A stretch of 23,222 nt of DNA, taken from the NCBI GenBank assembly GCA_002508315.1, contig DAHE01000017.1:1-23222 (forward strand), given 5' to 3'. The translations under genes were made by a program, and so were the position numbers. This document shows, piece after piece, positions 14,736-22,007 of the stretch. How positions within the stretch are numbered: the stretch's first letter is position 1; the number at the start of each line of letters is the position of its first letter. The notes beneath the pieces were generated by a model. It saw nothing but the letters and a program-made list of their open reading frames with translations, did not search any database and had not been told where the DNA came from. This stretch comes from Thermocladium sp. UBA166. Lineage in GTDB: Archaea > Thermoproteota > Thermoprotei > Thermoproteales > Thermocladiaceae.

Positions 14736-15032
14736 TTAGACGAGCGCCAAGTCGCGGAAATCATAGGGGAGCGTCTTGCCCTTCGCCTTTATCTCGTCGT
14801 ATCTCTTCACCAAGAACGCCTCGAGCACGGGGCATCCCTCGTATTTGCCGTCCCTTGGGCACTTCCCCTCATCCCCCTCCATTATGAAGCAATCGCTTGA
14901 GTGTAGGTCGAAGTACGGGCACTTCTTGTAGTATATCTTTATGGACTTGACTATTCGATCAGCCCATTTACGTTTCGGATCCTTTATCTCCTTCCTCAGC
15001 TCGAACTCGTTGAAGTCATCCTCATCTGACAT
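14736..15032 (-). CDS. Small four-cysteine protein of unknown function
   Basis: Protein of 98 residues. The N-terminus is strongly charged (MSDEDDFNEFELRKEIKD). The centre carries four cysteines at 38, 48, 58 and 67 (C-x9-C-x9-C-x8-C), three of them followed by or next to proline (KCPYF, KCPRD, GCPVL), as in small zinc or Fe-S proteins. A conserved-looking C-terminal helix and tail follow (AFLVKRYDEIKAKGKTLPYDF). No catalytic motif is seen. It is separated from the divergent MoxR gene by about 60 bases holding a shared TATA-like region. Confidence 0.7.
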   Translation of the reverse strand: MSDEDDFNEFELRKEIKDPKRKWADRIVKSIKIYYKKCPYFDLHSSDCFIMEGDEGKCPRDGKYEGCPVLEAFLVKRYDEIKAKGKTLPYDFRDLALV

Positions 15033-15061
15033 CCTTTTCCCTCTAATTAATGCTGATAGAA

Positions 15062-15071
15062 AAGGTTAATA
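15062..15071. promoter_or_regulatory. TATA-like element between the four-cysteine gene and moxR-like gene
   Basis: AAGGTTAATAGA, about 15062-15073, lies 30 bases before the MoxR ATG at 15097 on the plus strand and about 34 bases before the divergent ATG at 15032 on the minus strand. It is weaker than the TATA boxes elsewhere in the window. Confidence 0.35.
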
Positions 15072-15096
15072 GAGTTTTCCCTTATTGCAAAACGGT

Positions 15097-16083
15097 ATGG
15101 ATGAGTTAACGGAGAAAATGCCTAGGCTATCCAACCTGCTTAGGCGGGAGGCGGTGCCCGTGGATCAATTAGTGGCCAACGCGGTGAGATCCAGGGGAGT
15201 CAACAACATAGTGGCCGGCCTGGAGAGGTCGTTGAAGGGCCTCGGCGATATGGCGCTCGACATATTGAGCGGGCTGGCCGTGGGGCGGCACGTGATGATA
15301 ATGGGGCCGGTCGGCGTGGGCAAAACAACCCTGGCGGAGGAGGTGGCCTCCCTGCTCGACATATCCTCTCCTCCCTACATGGAGGTTGCCTGTCATAGCC
15401 ACATGACCGCCGCAGAGTTGACGGGCGATATAGATATAGCGGTGGCGCTTCAGGCGGGCCTCGATCATCCGCTTGCATTCATTCCAGGTCCCTTGGTGAT
15501 GGCCCACGGCGGCATATTGATACTCGACGAGATAAACAGGCTGAATCCCTACAGCCAAGCCGCTCTGCTTCAGGCGCTGCAGGAGCACTTCGTGTTCATA
15601 AGGGGCTTCCGCATACGAAGCGATTTCCTAGTCATAGCCACGTCCAACCCCTCCGAGTACTCCGGGGTGTATGAGTTGAGCGAGGCGTTGGCGGATAGGA
15701 TGAAGGTGGTTAACATAAATTACCCGGACAAGGATGTATTGAGGGCCATACTTAATTGGAAGGCGAACGCGATGTTGGAGCACTTGGGGGTTAAGGTGCC
15801 TGACTTCGCTGTGGAGGTCGTGGCTAACTTCATGACGCAAGTATCCCAGGATGGATTGGTCGACATAGGGCCTAGCGTGAGGTCATCCATATACGCCATA
15901 TCCGGCGCATTATCGCGTGCCTGGATAGAGGGCAGGGACATTAGCCTGGCCGATTTGAAGAAGGAGGTGGTTAGCAACGTGGCCCACGTGATTAAGGGTA
16001 ATTTCTCCAATGATGAGGAGAAGGTAAATTACTTACTGAAGAAGTTCGACGACGCCGCCGCGCTTAGCAGGAGAAAGCATTAA
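15097..16083 (+). CDS. MoxR-family AAA+ ATPase
   Basis: Protein of 328 residues. Features of the MoxR branch of AAA+: Walker A GPVGVGKTT (70-78), PYMEVACHSHMTAAELTGDID (the first strand and insertion region), the GPLVMAHGGILILDEINR Walker B (D144, E145), ALLQALQEH, and sensor 1 VIATSNPSEYSG, followed by the helical lid. MoxR proteins act as chaperones, often to insert metals or mature complexes, and are typically encoded next to a VWA-domain partner, as here. A TTG at 15085 would add four residues; I prefer the ATG at 15097. No other function can be read from the sequence. Confidence 0.9.
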   Translation: MDELTEKMPRLSNLLRREAVPVDQLVANAVRSRGVNNIVAGLERSLKGLGDMALDILSGLAVGRHVMIMGPVGVGKTTLAEEVASLLDISSPPYMEVACHSHMTAAELTGDIDIAVALQAGLDHPLAFIPGPLVMAHGGILILDEINRLNPYSQAALLQALQEHFVFIRGFRIRSDFLVIATSNPSEYSGVYELSEALADRMKVVNINYPDKDVLRAILNWKANAMLEHLGVKVPDFAVEVVANFMTQVSQDGLVDIGPSVRSSIYAISGALSRAWIEGRDISLADLKKEVVSNVAHVIKGNFSNDEEKVNYLLKKFDDAAALSRRKH

Positions 16084-16126
16084 TCTTAACCCAGACGCGC
16101 CCCCGTTTTCCCTTAACGCCTATTAA

Positions 16127-16134
16127 TTTAAATT
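16127..16134 (+). promoter_or_regulatory. TATA box of the VWA gene
   Basis: TTTAAATT lies about 26 bases before the GTG at 16157, after the MoxR stop, so the VWA gene has its own promoter even though it is only 73 bases from the MoxR gene. Confidence 0.55.
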
Positions 16135-16156
16135 TCCGGGAATCGGGGTAGTCACG

Positions 16157-17575
16157 GTGTATCCGGACTACGTCTCGCAGGTGCTGGATAAGGTGTTTGA
16201 ATACTTATCAGGCGATAGCCGAGTAGTTAGGCCGGGCTCGGTGAGGGGCTTCCAGTCCGCAGTCAATGACATAGTGATGAGGATGATGCTCTCCAACAAT
16301 TATGATGTGAAGACCATGATCACCAGGATTGGAATAGAGAACCTATACACCTCGGTGGAGACCACTAACCCTGAAGATAAGATGCGCGTGTTGGAGGAAG
16401 CCTTTCAGTACGCCTTCAACTCCATGGAACCACACGAGGAGTCCGCGGTTGAGGGGCTGGAATCGAATGCGGGTAATGGCGAGGGCGGCGGGGGAAAAGA
16501 TAGTGAAAGCAATGATGAGGCCAAGAAGGAAGCTGCCCCCGCCAATGCGGCGTCCATGGGCTCCGTGGTGACAATAGATGGATCAAGCAACATTGTGTCC
16601 ACAATATATGAGGCCCTCTACGGCAGCGTGGGCACGGCTAATTTCCTGAACTTGGCTCAATTGCTAAACATGTTCGTGGACTCCATGGCCAACATAACCG
16701 AGAAGTTGAAGGCGGTGGAGAAGCTATCTCCGTACCTCACCACGTATGGATTATTACCTCCCCAGGACAAGGGTAAGAAGGCGGATTCACTCGATAGCCT
16801 GAGAAGCAAATCGAGGGGCCCCTCCTCTCCAGCCAGCGCCGTCAGGGTAGTCAAGTTCACCGAGACCACATCATACCCCACCTACGTGGTGAGCATGAGG
16901 GAATATAAGTTCGGGGATGGGGTGTCCAGCATAGATTTTGATAAGACCGCGTTGAACGTATCGAAGAAGGTAATGATGGGGAAACCCATCACTCAGAGGG
17001 ACATAATAGTCAAGGAATACGCCGACATAAAGATGCTGGATATAGTGCTTTGCCTAGACGTGTCGGGGAGCATGCGTGAATTAAGCGATGGAGTGACCAA
17101 GATAGACATAGCCAGGGACGCTATTTTCAGGTACATAAACTTCCTCGCGAAGACAAGCGATAGGCTGGCAATGATTCTCTTCAACTTCAGGGCGGACGTG
17201 CTCTGGAAATTGCACCCGGTCTCGAAGTACAGGCGGGAAATGCTGGAGATAACTAAGTACATATACGCTGGCGGCGGCACCAACATATCCAATGCATTGG
17301 AGAAGTCAATGGATGTGGTGGCCGGGATGAGCGGCGCATCGCGTCACTTGATATGCGTTACTGATGGTAGGACGGTCAATGCAGCCAAGGCAATAAAGGA
17401 TGCGGTGAAGCTGAGGAGGATGGGAACCACCATATCAACCATCGCGATAGGCAATAACAGCGACGATGACCTTCTGCTCAGGATTTCAAAGCTGGGCAAT
17501 GGATTGTACATAAAGATAGGAAGCATAAGGGATCTGGATAGGGCGCTCTTAATGGATAAGATGATGATGCATTGA
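16157..17575 (+). CDS. VWA-domain protein, partner of MoxR
   Basis: Protein of 472 residues. The N-terminal ~270 residues are mostly helical, with a glycine/acidic low-complexity linker around residues 109-135. The C-terminal von Willebrand A domain shows a complete MIDAS metal site: DVSGS (D301, S303, S305), T375 in GGGTNIS and D403 in VTDGR. It follows the MoxR ATPase, the classic MoxR-VWA arrangement (as in RavA-ViaA and the CoxD/CoxE type), where the VWA protein binds metal-dependently to partners or substrates. No signal peptide or membrane segment is evident, so the pair is probably cytoplasmic. Start is GTG with a TATA box 26 bases upstream. Confidence 0.9.
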   Translation: MYPDYVSQVLDKVFEYLSGDSRVVRPGSVRGFQSAVNDIVMRMMLSNNYDVKTMITRIGIENLYTSVETTNPEDKMRVLEEAFQYAFNSMEPHEESAVEGLESNAGNGEGGGGKDSESNDEAKKEAAPANAASMGSVVTIDGSSNIVSTIYEALYGSVGTANFLNLAQLLNMFVDSMANITEKLKAVEKLSPYLTTYGLLPPQDKGKKADSLDSLRSKSRGPSSPASAVRVVKFTETTSYPTYVVSMREYKFGDGVSSIDFDKTALNVSKKVMMGKPITQRDIIVKEYADIKMLDIVLCLDVSGSMRELSDGVTKIDIARDAIFRYINFLAKTSDRLAMILFNFRADVLWKLHPVSKYRREMLEITKYIYAGGGTNISNALEKSMDVVAGMSGASRHLICVTDGRTVNAAKAIKDAVKLRRMGTTISTIAIGNNSDDDLLLRISKLGNGLYIKIGSIRDLDRALLMDKMMMH

Positions 17576-17605
17576 GGAACTGCCCCGTAACTGTTAGGTC
17601 AGTGG

Positions 17606-17638
17606 CCCCCTTTCCCCTCCCTTCCCCCCTCCCCCCTT
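17606..17638. repeat. 33-base polypyrimidine tract, G-run motif on the minus strand
   Basis: A run of 33 pyrimidines, mainly C, after the VWA stop. The minus strand reads as five runs of three to six G separated by one to three A, a candidate G-quadruplex. It may affect termination between the VWA gene and the next gene, which has its own promoter. A composition feature only. Confidence 0.7.
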
Positions 17639-17688
17639 GCGTGGGGCGTCCTTGCCTAGCGGGGACTTCCGCTCCCTTTCCCCGATAG

Positions 17689-17697
17689 TATTAAATA
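17689..17697 (+). promoter_or_regulatory. TATA box of the adenosyltransferase-like gene
   Basis: TATTAAATA lies about 27 bases before the ATG at 17720, giving a leaderless transcript for the adenosyltransferase-like and exchanger genes. Confidence 0.55.
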
Positions 17698-17719
17698 GAG
17701 CGATTCATATAAGGTAGCA

Positions 17720-18316
17720 ATGAAGCTGCCGCTGTTCATAGACTGCGTGGAGGCGGGGGAAGCCATTTCATGCCCAGGCGATACGGGGTATAGCACCATA
17801 CCCCTCTTCGGGAAGACAGTCAAGTTGAGGAAGGACTCGACCCCCATTCAGTTAATGGGTTGCCTGGATGAATTGGGGAACTTGGCTCATGGATTTAGGC
17901 TGCAGGGGGATGCCTTCATATCCAGGGCCGCCTCGTTGGTGGTGGGCTTGGCGGTTCAATTAAATGCGTACATGGTGCAGGGAAGCGACGAGAGGCTGGG
18001 CAAGGTAATGGTGGTGGAGAAGGCATTCGAGGCCTTTGCCGCGGATAACTGTAAGGGCAATAACGCCAGGCTGGGCTGGATAATGCCCACGACGCCCCGG
18101 GGGGTTGCCGTGGATTCGCTTCGCGTCAAGTTGAGGCAGTGCGGTAGGATAGCGTCCAGCATGGTGGAGGAGTACGGCAGTAAGGCCGCTAACGTCATGA
18201 TGATCCTCAACCAGGCCGATAAGATAGCGGCCCAGCTCCTATACTGCATGGGGGAGGGCCAAGTCTTTAAGTCGGTGGATGACCTCACGGCTCAATTGTT
18301 GAGGAGCTCGCTTTAG
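17720..18316 (+). CDS. PduO-type cobalamin adenosyltransferase-like protein
   Basis: Protein of 198 residues. The N-terminal GDTGYSTIPLFGKTVKLRKD (about residues 20-39) matches the family's TRTGDxGTTxLFGG...R..KD region, and MGCLDELGNLAHGF matches its GTVDELNS helix. The C-terminal half (RVKLRQCGRIASSM) is in the place of the conserved arginine helix. PduO enzymes transfer the adenosyl group of ATP to cob(I)alamin to make coenzyme B12. The glycine-rich start here reads SCPGD instead of TRTGD, so the ATP-binding site differs and the substrate could have changed. Its stop is 10 bases before a cation exchanger, so the two probably share a transcript. Confidence 0.65.
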   Translation: MKLPLFIDCVEAGEAISCPGDTGYSTIPLFGKTVKLRKDSTPIQLMGCLDELGNLAHGFRLQGDAFISRAASLVVGLAVQLNAYMVQGSDERLGKVMVVEKAFEAFAADNCKGNNARLGWIMPTTPRGVAVDSLRVKLRQCGRIASSMVEEYGSKAANVMMILNQADKIAAQLLYCMGEGQVFKSVDDLTAQLLRSSL

Positions 18317-18326
18317 CGGGGATTAG

Positions 18327-19232
18327 ATGTGGGGAGAGCTTCTGGGAGGGATTGTAACGGTAATGCTGGGCTCCTACCTATTCACGGAGGGGGCCGAAGG
18401 CGTTGGGTCCCGCTTCTCGCTGTCAGCGTCTTTCCTGGGCTCCGTGGTGAGCCCCGTGTTCACGTCAATGCCTGAAGCCGTGGTGATTTTAACCTCAATG
18501 CTTGAGGGGGCGCGGGATGTCGGGGTGGGCACCGTGTTTGGGGAGCCCTTCATGGCGGCCACGATCTCTTACGCCTTGGTGGCGATGTCCGCGTTGCTCG
18601 GCGGCCACGCGTTCTTGAACGTCGAGAGGGGCCTCTCTGCCCCCTACGTCTTAGTCATAGCTGCCTACCCCCTCACTCTACTGGCCTCGGCGGGTCTTCA
18701 CTGGGTGGGGGGGTTGATTCTCCTCTCCGCCTACCTACTCTTCATAGCCTATATGAGGAGGGAGCCGTCGGCGGGGGAGGGTGGGTACTCCTCTACCCGC
18801 TGGTTCGTCCCCAAGCTTTTATCATCTATGGCTTTAATGCCCCTAGGCTCTCACCTATTAATTGAGGGGGTGGAGTCCGCCGCAAATCACTTGGGGGTGG
18901 GGGAGTTGGCTTTATCATTGGTGCTCGTGCCTCTTGCAACGGCTCTTCCAGAGACTATGAGCGCAATGATATGGGCATTCAAGGGGAGGGGCACGTTATC
19001 CGTGGGCGCGTTGATAGGCGAGCAGGTCATATTCTCAACGCTTTACCCCGCGGTGTTTTTGCTGACGGTTGGTTTTCCCGTGGGGGTGGCCATTGAGTGG
19101 AGCGTGGCCGCAACCACGTTCTCCTCCTTAATGCTGCTACCCCTCGTGTTGAGGCGCAGAATACCCGTGGCCGCGCTCTTCGTGGGGTTGGTGCCTTACA
19201 TTGCCTACCTAATCGTCGTGATCCATTTATGA
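18327..19232 (+). CDS. CaCA-type cation/proton (Na+/Ca2+) exchanger-like membrane protein
   Basis: Protein of 301 residues with about nine or ten hydrophobic segments. It has the paired alpha-repeats of the CaCA superfamily: SPVFTSMPEAVVILTS (about residues 42-57), then VPLATALPETMSAMIWAFKG (about 203-222) followed by a GALIGEQVIFS helix. The two conserved glutamates of these repeats (PEA and PET) are the likely cation ligands. It sits in the cytoplasmic membrane and exchanges a cation such as Ca2+ against Na+ or H+; the ions cannot be told from sequence. It follows the adenosyltransferase-like gene after 10 bases, a pairing with no obvious functional reason. Confidence 0.85.
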   Translation: MWGELLGGIVTVMLGSYLFTEGAEGVGSRFSLSASFLGSVVSPVFTSMPEAVVILTSMLEGARDVGVGTVFGEPFMAATISYALVAMSALLGGHAFLNVERGLSAPYVLVIAAYPLTLLASAGLHWVGGLILLSAYLLFIAYMRREPSAGEGGYSSTRWFVPKLLSSMALMPLGSHLLIEGVESAANHLGVGELALSLVLVPLATALPETMSAMIWAFKGRGTLSVGALIGEQVIFSTLYPAVFLLTVGFPVGVAIEWSVAATTFSSLMLLPLVLRRRIPVAALFVGLVPYIAYLIVVIHL

Positions 19233-19264
19233 AATATTTATGAAATGATAATTGCAGCGGGTCC

Positions 19265-20965
19265 TCATGAGTACGTGAAGGCCTTGAACTCCCCCCTGTG
19301 CTCGCTCCACTCAACGTCAATGCCGGTTATCCGCCCCACGCGTCCCCTCTTGAGCCAATTTATTAATTCCTCTATCCTGAACGCGTCCCCCTCAACCACG
19401 ACTGTAACGGTTCCATCCGGCTCATTACGGGCGAAGCCCGTCAAGCCGAGCATCATTGCCTTCCTCTTAATGCTGGGCCTCAGCCCCACTCCCTGAACCT
19501 CCCCCCTTATCCGCATCACTGCCCTCCGCTGCCTCTCTATTGTTAGGACGGGCGTGCTAAGCTTGCTGGCCAAGGCCTTATCCGCCACCAGGAACATCAC
19601 GTTGCTTGGAACAATTAACTCCCCGCTCCCCCTACCGGCGACGCGCCCGATCACGGCTGGCCTCAGCCTGCTTATTCCGCTTAGCTCCGCCATTATTTCC
19701 TCGATCACCCTATGGTGGGCTATTATGGCGAGGGAACCGTTAGTGCCCGCCGTGGCGTCGGCCATTATGAAGTTCTCCGCGGCGAACCTGGCCACCTTCT
19801 CATTTATTAAGGGAACGCTGTCCAGCTTCATGTTTACTCCCGCTTGCTCCGCTAATTCCTTGAACACAAATATGCCGGGCCCGCTTATATCCACGGTGGC
19901 CGCCACGTGCTTGAGCGGGTCGAATTCCTCCCCGCTGCTCGGCAAGTGATTATCGATTACCTTGGCGACATCGATGTTGGGGATCATCATTGTCTTCATG
20001 GTCTCGTTCTTCAACTCCTCCAACTCCTCCACGCTCATAACCTCCTCCTCGAAGTTCCTCATCAAATCCTGGTCTATGTGGATGGTAACGAAGGTGCCTA
20101 TCACGCTTAATTGGCCGAGGGGGCCCGTGACCATGATCTCGAATCCCTCGTCTATTTTATCATAGAAGAGAGGGGGTTCCTTATCGGTCTCCCCGGTGAC
20201 GGTGGCGCCTATCAATAGGTAGCCCAGGTTCGGCTGGGGCTCGCTCACTAGCTTAGCGCCTATAGAGTCCGCGAACTTGGAGATGTTCCGGCCAAGCTCC
20301 TCCACGTACCCCATCGGCGCGTCGTAGACCGGGTGTATGGTTAACTTCTCGTGGACCCCCTTCACGAAAAGGTCATTCAATGCATTGCTGATGGCCACCG
20401 ATGCTTGGGCGTAGGATGCTATATCATCCGTGGGATCTATCACTTGTATCGTATCGTTGTTGGCCAGGACGTACCCCTCCCCATCCTTCCTATTTGTCTT
20501 CACCATGTCCACCACGAACATGTCTGTTCCAGGCTTAGTGGTAACTATGCTATGCCCCTTCCCTATCAATACCCTCCGCCTAGCTGATCCCAGCCTTCTA
20601 TATAGCCTTAGAATGGCGTCCGCGAACTCCTTGGAATTGCCCGCCCTTCCCTGATAGACCTGGGCAAGCACCACCACGGCATCAGGCTCGAATCTATCCA
20701 CGGCATCCACGTCTATGTTCACATCATCCACCCCGCTAATCATGCGGGAGACCACGGCCTCGCGCCCGCTCAGCACGGCCACGTCCTCCCTCGGCGCTAT
20801 GTCTAGATTGAGGCCGGCCAAGTCTTTCTTAGCCATGGAGAGGGCTGGGTAAAGCACGTTGTAGAGGTCCACCTTGACGGAGCACCCCAGTGCAAGCGAT
20901 GTTAGGTTTATGCCGACGTTGGCGTACTTCCTTATATGATCCTCGAACCTCTTGATCCTTTCCAT
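19265..20965 (-). CDS. SelD-like (selenophosphate-synthetase-related) protein fused to a C-terminal acylphosphatase
   Basis: Protein of 566 residues. Residues 20-32 read NLTSLALGCSVKV; Cys28 and Lys31 align with the catalytic Cys17 and Lys20 of E. coli SelD (GC-x2-K). Further matches to the PurM-like ATP-binding fold are AQASVAISNALNDLFVKG (compare the SelD ANALSDVYAMG segment) and GYLLIGATVTGE. The C-terminal ~87 residues (from about 480) are an acylphosphatase domain with VQGVGLRPS (catalytic Arg496) and ARNEPDG (Asn514). I do not know another example of this fusion. No selenocysteine codon is at the catalytic position. Divergent from it is a TusA-like gene. The substrate may be selenium, sulfur or another acid phosphate; this is open. 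Confidence 0.8.
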   Translation of the reverse strand: MERIKRFEDHIRKYANVGINLTSLALGCSVKVDLYNVLYPALSMAKKDLAGLNLDIAPREDVAVLSGREAVVSRMISGVDDVNIDVDAVDRFEPDAVVVLAQVYQGRAGNSKEFADAILRLYRRLGSARRRVLIGKGHSIVTTKPGTDMFVVDMVKTNRKDGEGYVLANNDTIQVIDPTDDIASYAQASVAISNALNDLFVKGVHEKLTIHPVYDAPMGYVEELGRNISKFADSIGAKLVSEPQPNLGYLLIGATVTGETDKEPPLFYDKIDEGFEIMVTGPLGQLSVIGTFVTIHIDQDLMRNFEEEVMSVEELEELKNETMKTMMIPNIDVAKVIDNHLPSSGEEFDPLKHVAATVDISGPGIFVFKELAEQAGVNMKLDSVPLINEKVARFAAENFIMADATAGTNGSLAIIAHHRVIEEIMAELSGISRLRPAVIGRVAGRGSGELIVPSNVMFLVADKALASKLSTPVLTIERQRRAVMRIRGEVQGVGLRPSIKRKAMMLGLTGFARNEPDGTVTVVVEGDAFRIEELINWLKRGRVGRITGIDVEWSEHRGEFKAFTYS

Positions 20966-21056
20966 GGCATCATCGCCTCAATGAGCCTTTAAAGGCGTTG
21001 AGCTATGCATAATATGCAGGGTAGGTTTTTAACCACGCGCCTCCCCCGCGGTCTCG
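20966..21056. promoter_or_regulatory. Divergent promoter with a 13-base palindrome (SelD-like / TusA-like)
   Basis: Two outward-facing TATA boxes lie here: GCCTTTAAAGG (20988-20998, also a near palindrome) about 27 bases before the SelD-like start, and GGTTTTTAACC (21024-21034) about 28 bases before the TusA GTG. Centred between them is the palindrome TGCATAATATGCA (21006-21018, arms of six around one A). A protein binding there could affect both promoters. Confidence 0.5.
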
Positions 21057-21302
21057 GTGGATTCATTGGCCCAGGAATACTTGATAGATGTAAAGGGAAT
21101 AGAATGCCCCCAGCCAGTCAACGTGGTCGCGAAGGAGTTATCCAAAATGCCGGTGGGCACCCAGTTTAGAATAGTCACGGATAATTACGTGTGCTACATG
21201 ATGCTGCAGCGGCTGCTCAAGATGCTTGGGGAGCGCGTGGACTCCACGACGGAGCACGAGGACGCGGAGGAGTACGAGATAATGGCGACCAGATTAATGT
21301 GA
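21057..21302 (+). CDS. TusA/SirA-like sulfur carrier protein
   Basis: Protein of 81 residues, the usual length for the family. The signature DVKGIECPQPV (residues 11-21) contains the CPxP motif with the sulfur-carrying Cys17. The rest has the standard beta-alpha-beta pattern (VGTQFRIVTDN, then a helix with MLQRLLKMLG). TusA proteins pass sulfur, and possibly selenium, between enzymes of thio-cofactor and tRNA modification pathways. Linked SelD-like and TusA-like genes occur in bacteria with orphan SelD (the YedF type), which makes the neighbour informative. Start is GTG, 28 bases after the TATA box. Confidence 0.88.
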   Translation: MDSLAQEYLIDVKGIECPQPVNVVAKELSKMPVGTQFRIVTDNYVCYMMLQRLLKMLGERVDSTTEHEDAEEYEIMATRLM

Positions 21303-21465
21303 CCACTCCTCCCCCCCAACCCTAACGCGAGACTCCCCTTAAGGATTAGGCATTTCCCTCTGGTGGGAGTAGGATTGAACAATTGACTGATAATTTAGAT
21401 TCACCCCCTGTCTTTGATCATCATCCCTAGATGCGTGAGGCCCCCTCGCCGCATTTCACGAGTTG

Positions 21466-21476
21466 AATATTTTTAT
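21466..21476 (+). promoter_or_regulatory. TATA box of the AbrB-fold gene
   Basis: AATATTTTTAT lies about 28 bases before the GTG at 21499. This decides the start: the in-frame TTG at 21463 would put the TATA box inside the gene. Confidence 0.5.
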
Positions 21477-21498
21477 TCCATTGAATCACACGCGGTTT

Positions 21499-21801
21499 GT
21501 GCGCAGAGGCGCGCCTGGGTTTAAGGTCGATGGATTGCCGTACGGCGCCAGGGTGTATATTAACAACCAAGTCCTGCTCCCCGCCAGCCTGGTGAGGCTG
21601 TTAAACATGGTTCACGTGAGGTACGTGGATATGGTGATTCAACACAAGGGGGATAGGATAGAACTGCATGGAGTAAAACTACTCAGGACAAGGCACACGG
21701 ACTCCAGGCAATTTACCATACCCAAGGAGATCAGGGATAAATTCAGAATACAGCCGGGGGATAAGATAGTTATAGTGGAGATCCATAAGTCATTCGTTTA
21801 A
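21499..21801 (+). CDS. Tandem AbrB-fold DNA-binding protein
   Basis: Protein of about 100 residues. The C-terminal part (RQFTIPKEIRDKFRIQPGDKIVIVEI) is a clear SpoVT/AbrB (MazE-like) swapped-hairpin domain. The N-terminal part (ARVYINNQVLLPASLVRLLNM, then YVDMVIQHKGDRIEL) shows the same pattern in diverged form, with LP in place of IP. The protein thus looks like two AbrB domains in one chain, a built-in dimer. Members of this fold act as transition-state regulators or as antitoxins; no toxin gene is adjacent. The GTG start is chosen on the TATA box position. Confidence 0.72.
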   Translation: MRRGAPGFKVDGLPYGARVYINNQVLLPASLVRLLNMVHVRYVDMVIQHKGDRIELHGVKLLRTRHTDSRQFTIPKEIRDKFRIQPGDKIVIVEIHKSFV

Positions 21802-21963
21802 ATAAGTCGATTCCCTGGAATTACCACAAGCCCCCTAACAATGCCTGGGGCAAGCGAGCATGAGATCGAGGGGATTAGATCCTCCCCACCATCCATTTCC
21901 CCCACATTTCCACGTGGAAGGATGAAAGATAAATCCTGCCCTTTAGGGCGGGATGGGCTTTAA
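21802..21963 (+). pseudogene. Relic 3' end of a tnpB gene (IS200/IS605-type)
   Basis: After the AbrB-gene stop the same frame stays open to the TAA at 21961-21963. The last residues read TFPRGRMKDKSCPLGRDGL. A C-terminal tail of the form xGRMKxxPALKG, encoded across a hairpin, is a habit of archaeal TnpB proteins, whose 3' end overlaps the right end of the element. No catalytic part of TnpB remains, and no TnpA is seen. The body of the gene must have been lost. This reading rests on the tail and the hairpin; a chance match cannot be excluded. Confidence 0.45.
21933..21954 (+). repeat. Nine-base-pair hairpin, candidate right end of an IS200/IS605 element
   Basis: ATCCTGCCC pairs with GGGCGGGAT around a TTTA loop (nine pairs, one a G-T). 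A hairpin with a TTTA loop in a GC stem, at the 3' end of tnpB, is typical of the right end of these elements and of the omega-RNA scaffold. GTTCAC (21971-21976) follows 17 bases later. Alternatively it is a terminator for the AbrB-fold gene. Confidence 0.55.
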
Positions 21964-22007
21964 GCCGAGTGTTCACCCACCCCACCCCCCTTCCTCTTCC
22001 CCTTCCT

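Noticed and set aside
19265..20965. Selenocysteine-containing SelD
   Set aside because: The catalytic position is an ordinary Cys codon (Cys28), with no in-frame TGA that needs reading through.
21303..21462. Possible tRNA or small RNA after the TusA gene
   Set aside because: I looked for cloverleaf stems and a T-loop (GGTTCAAATCC-like) and found none; the stretch shows only a C-run and A/T-rich sequence.
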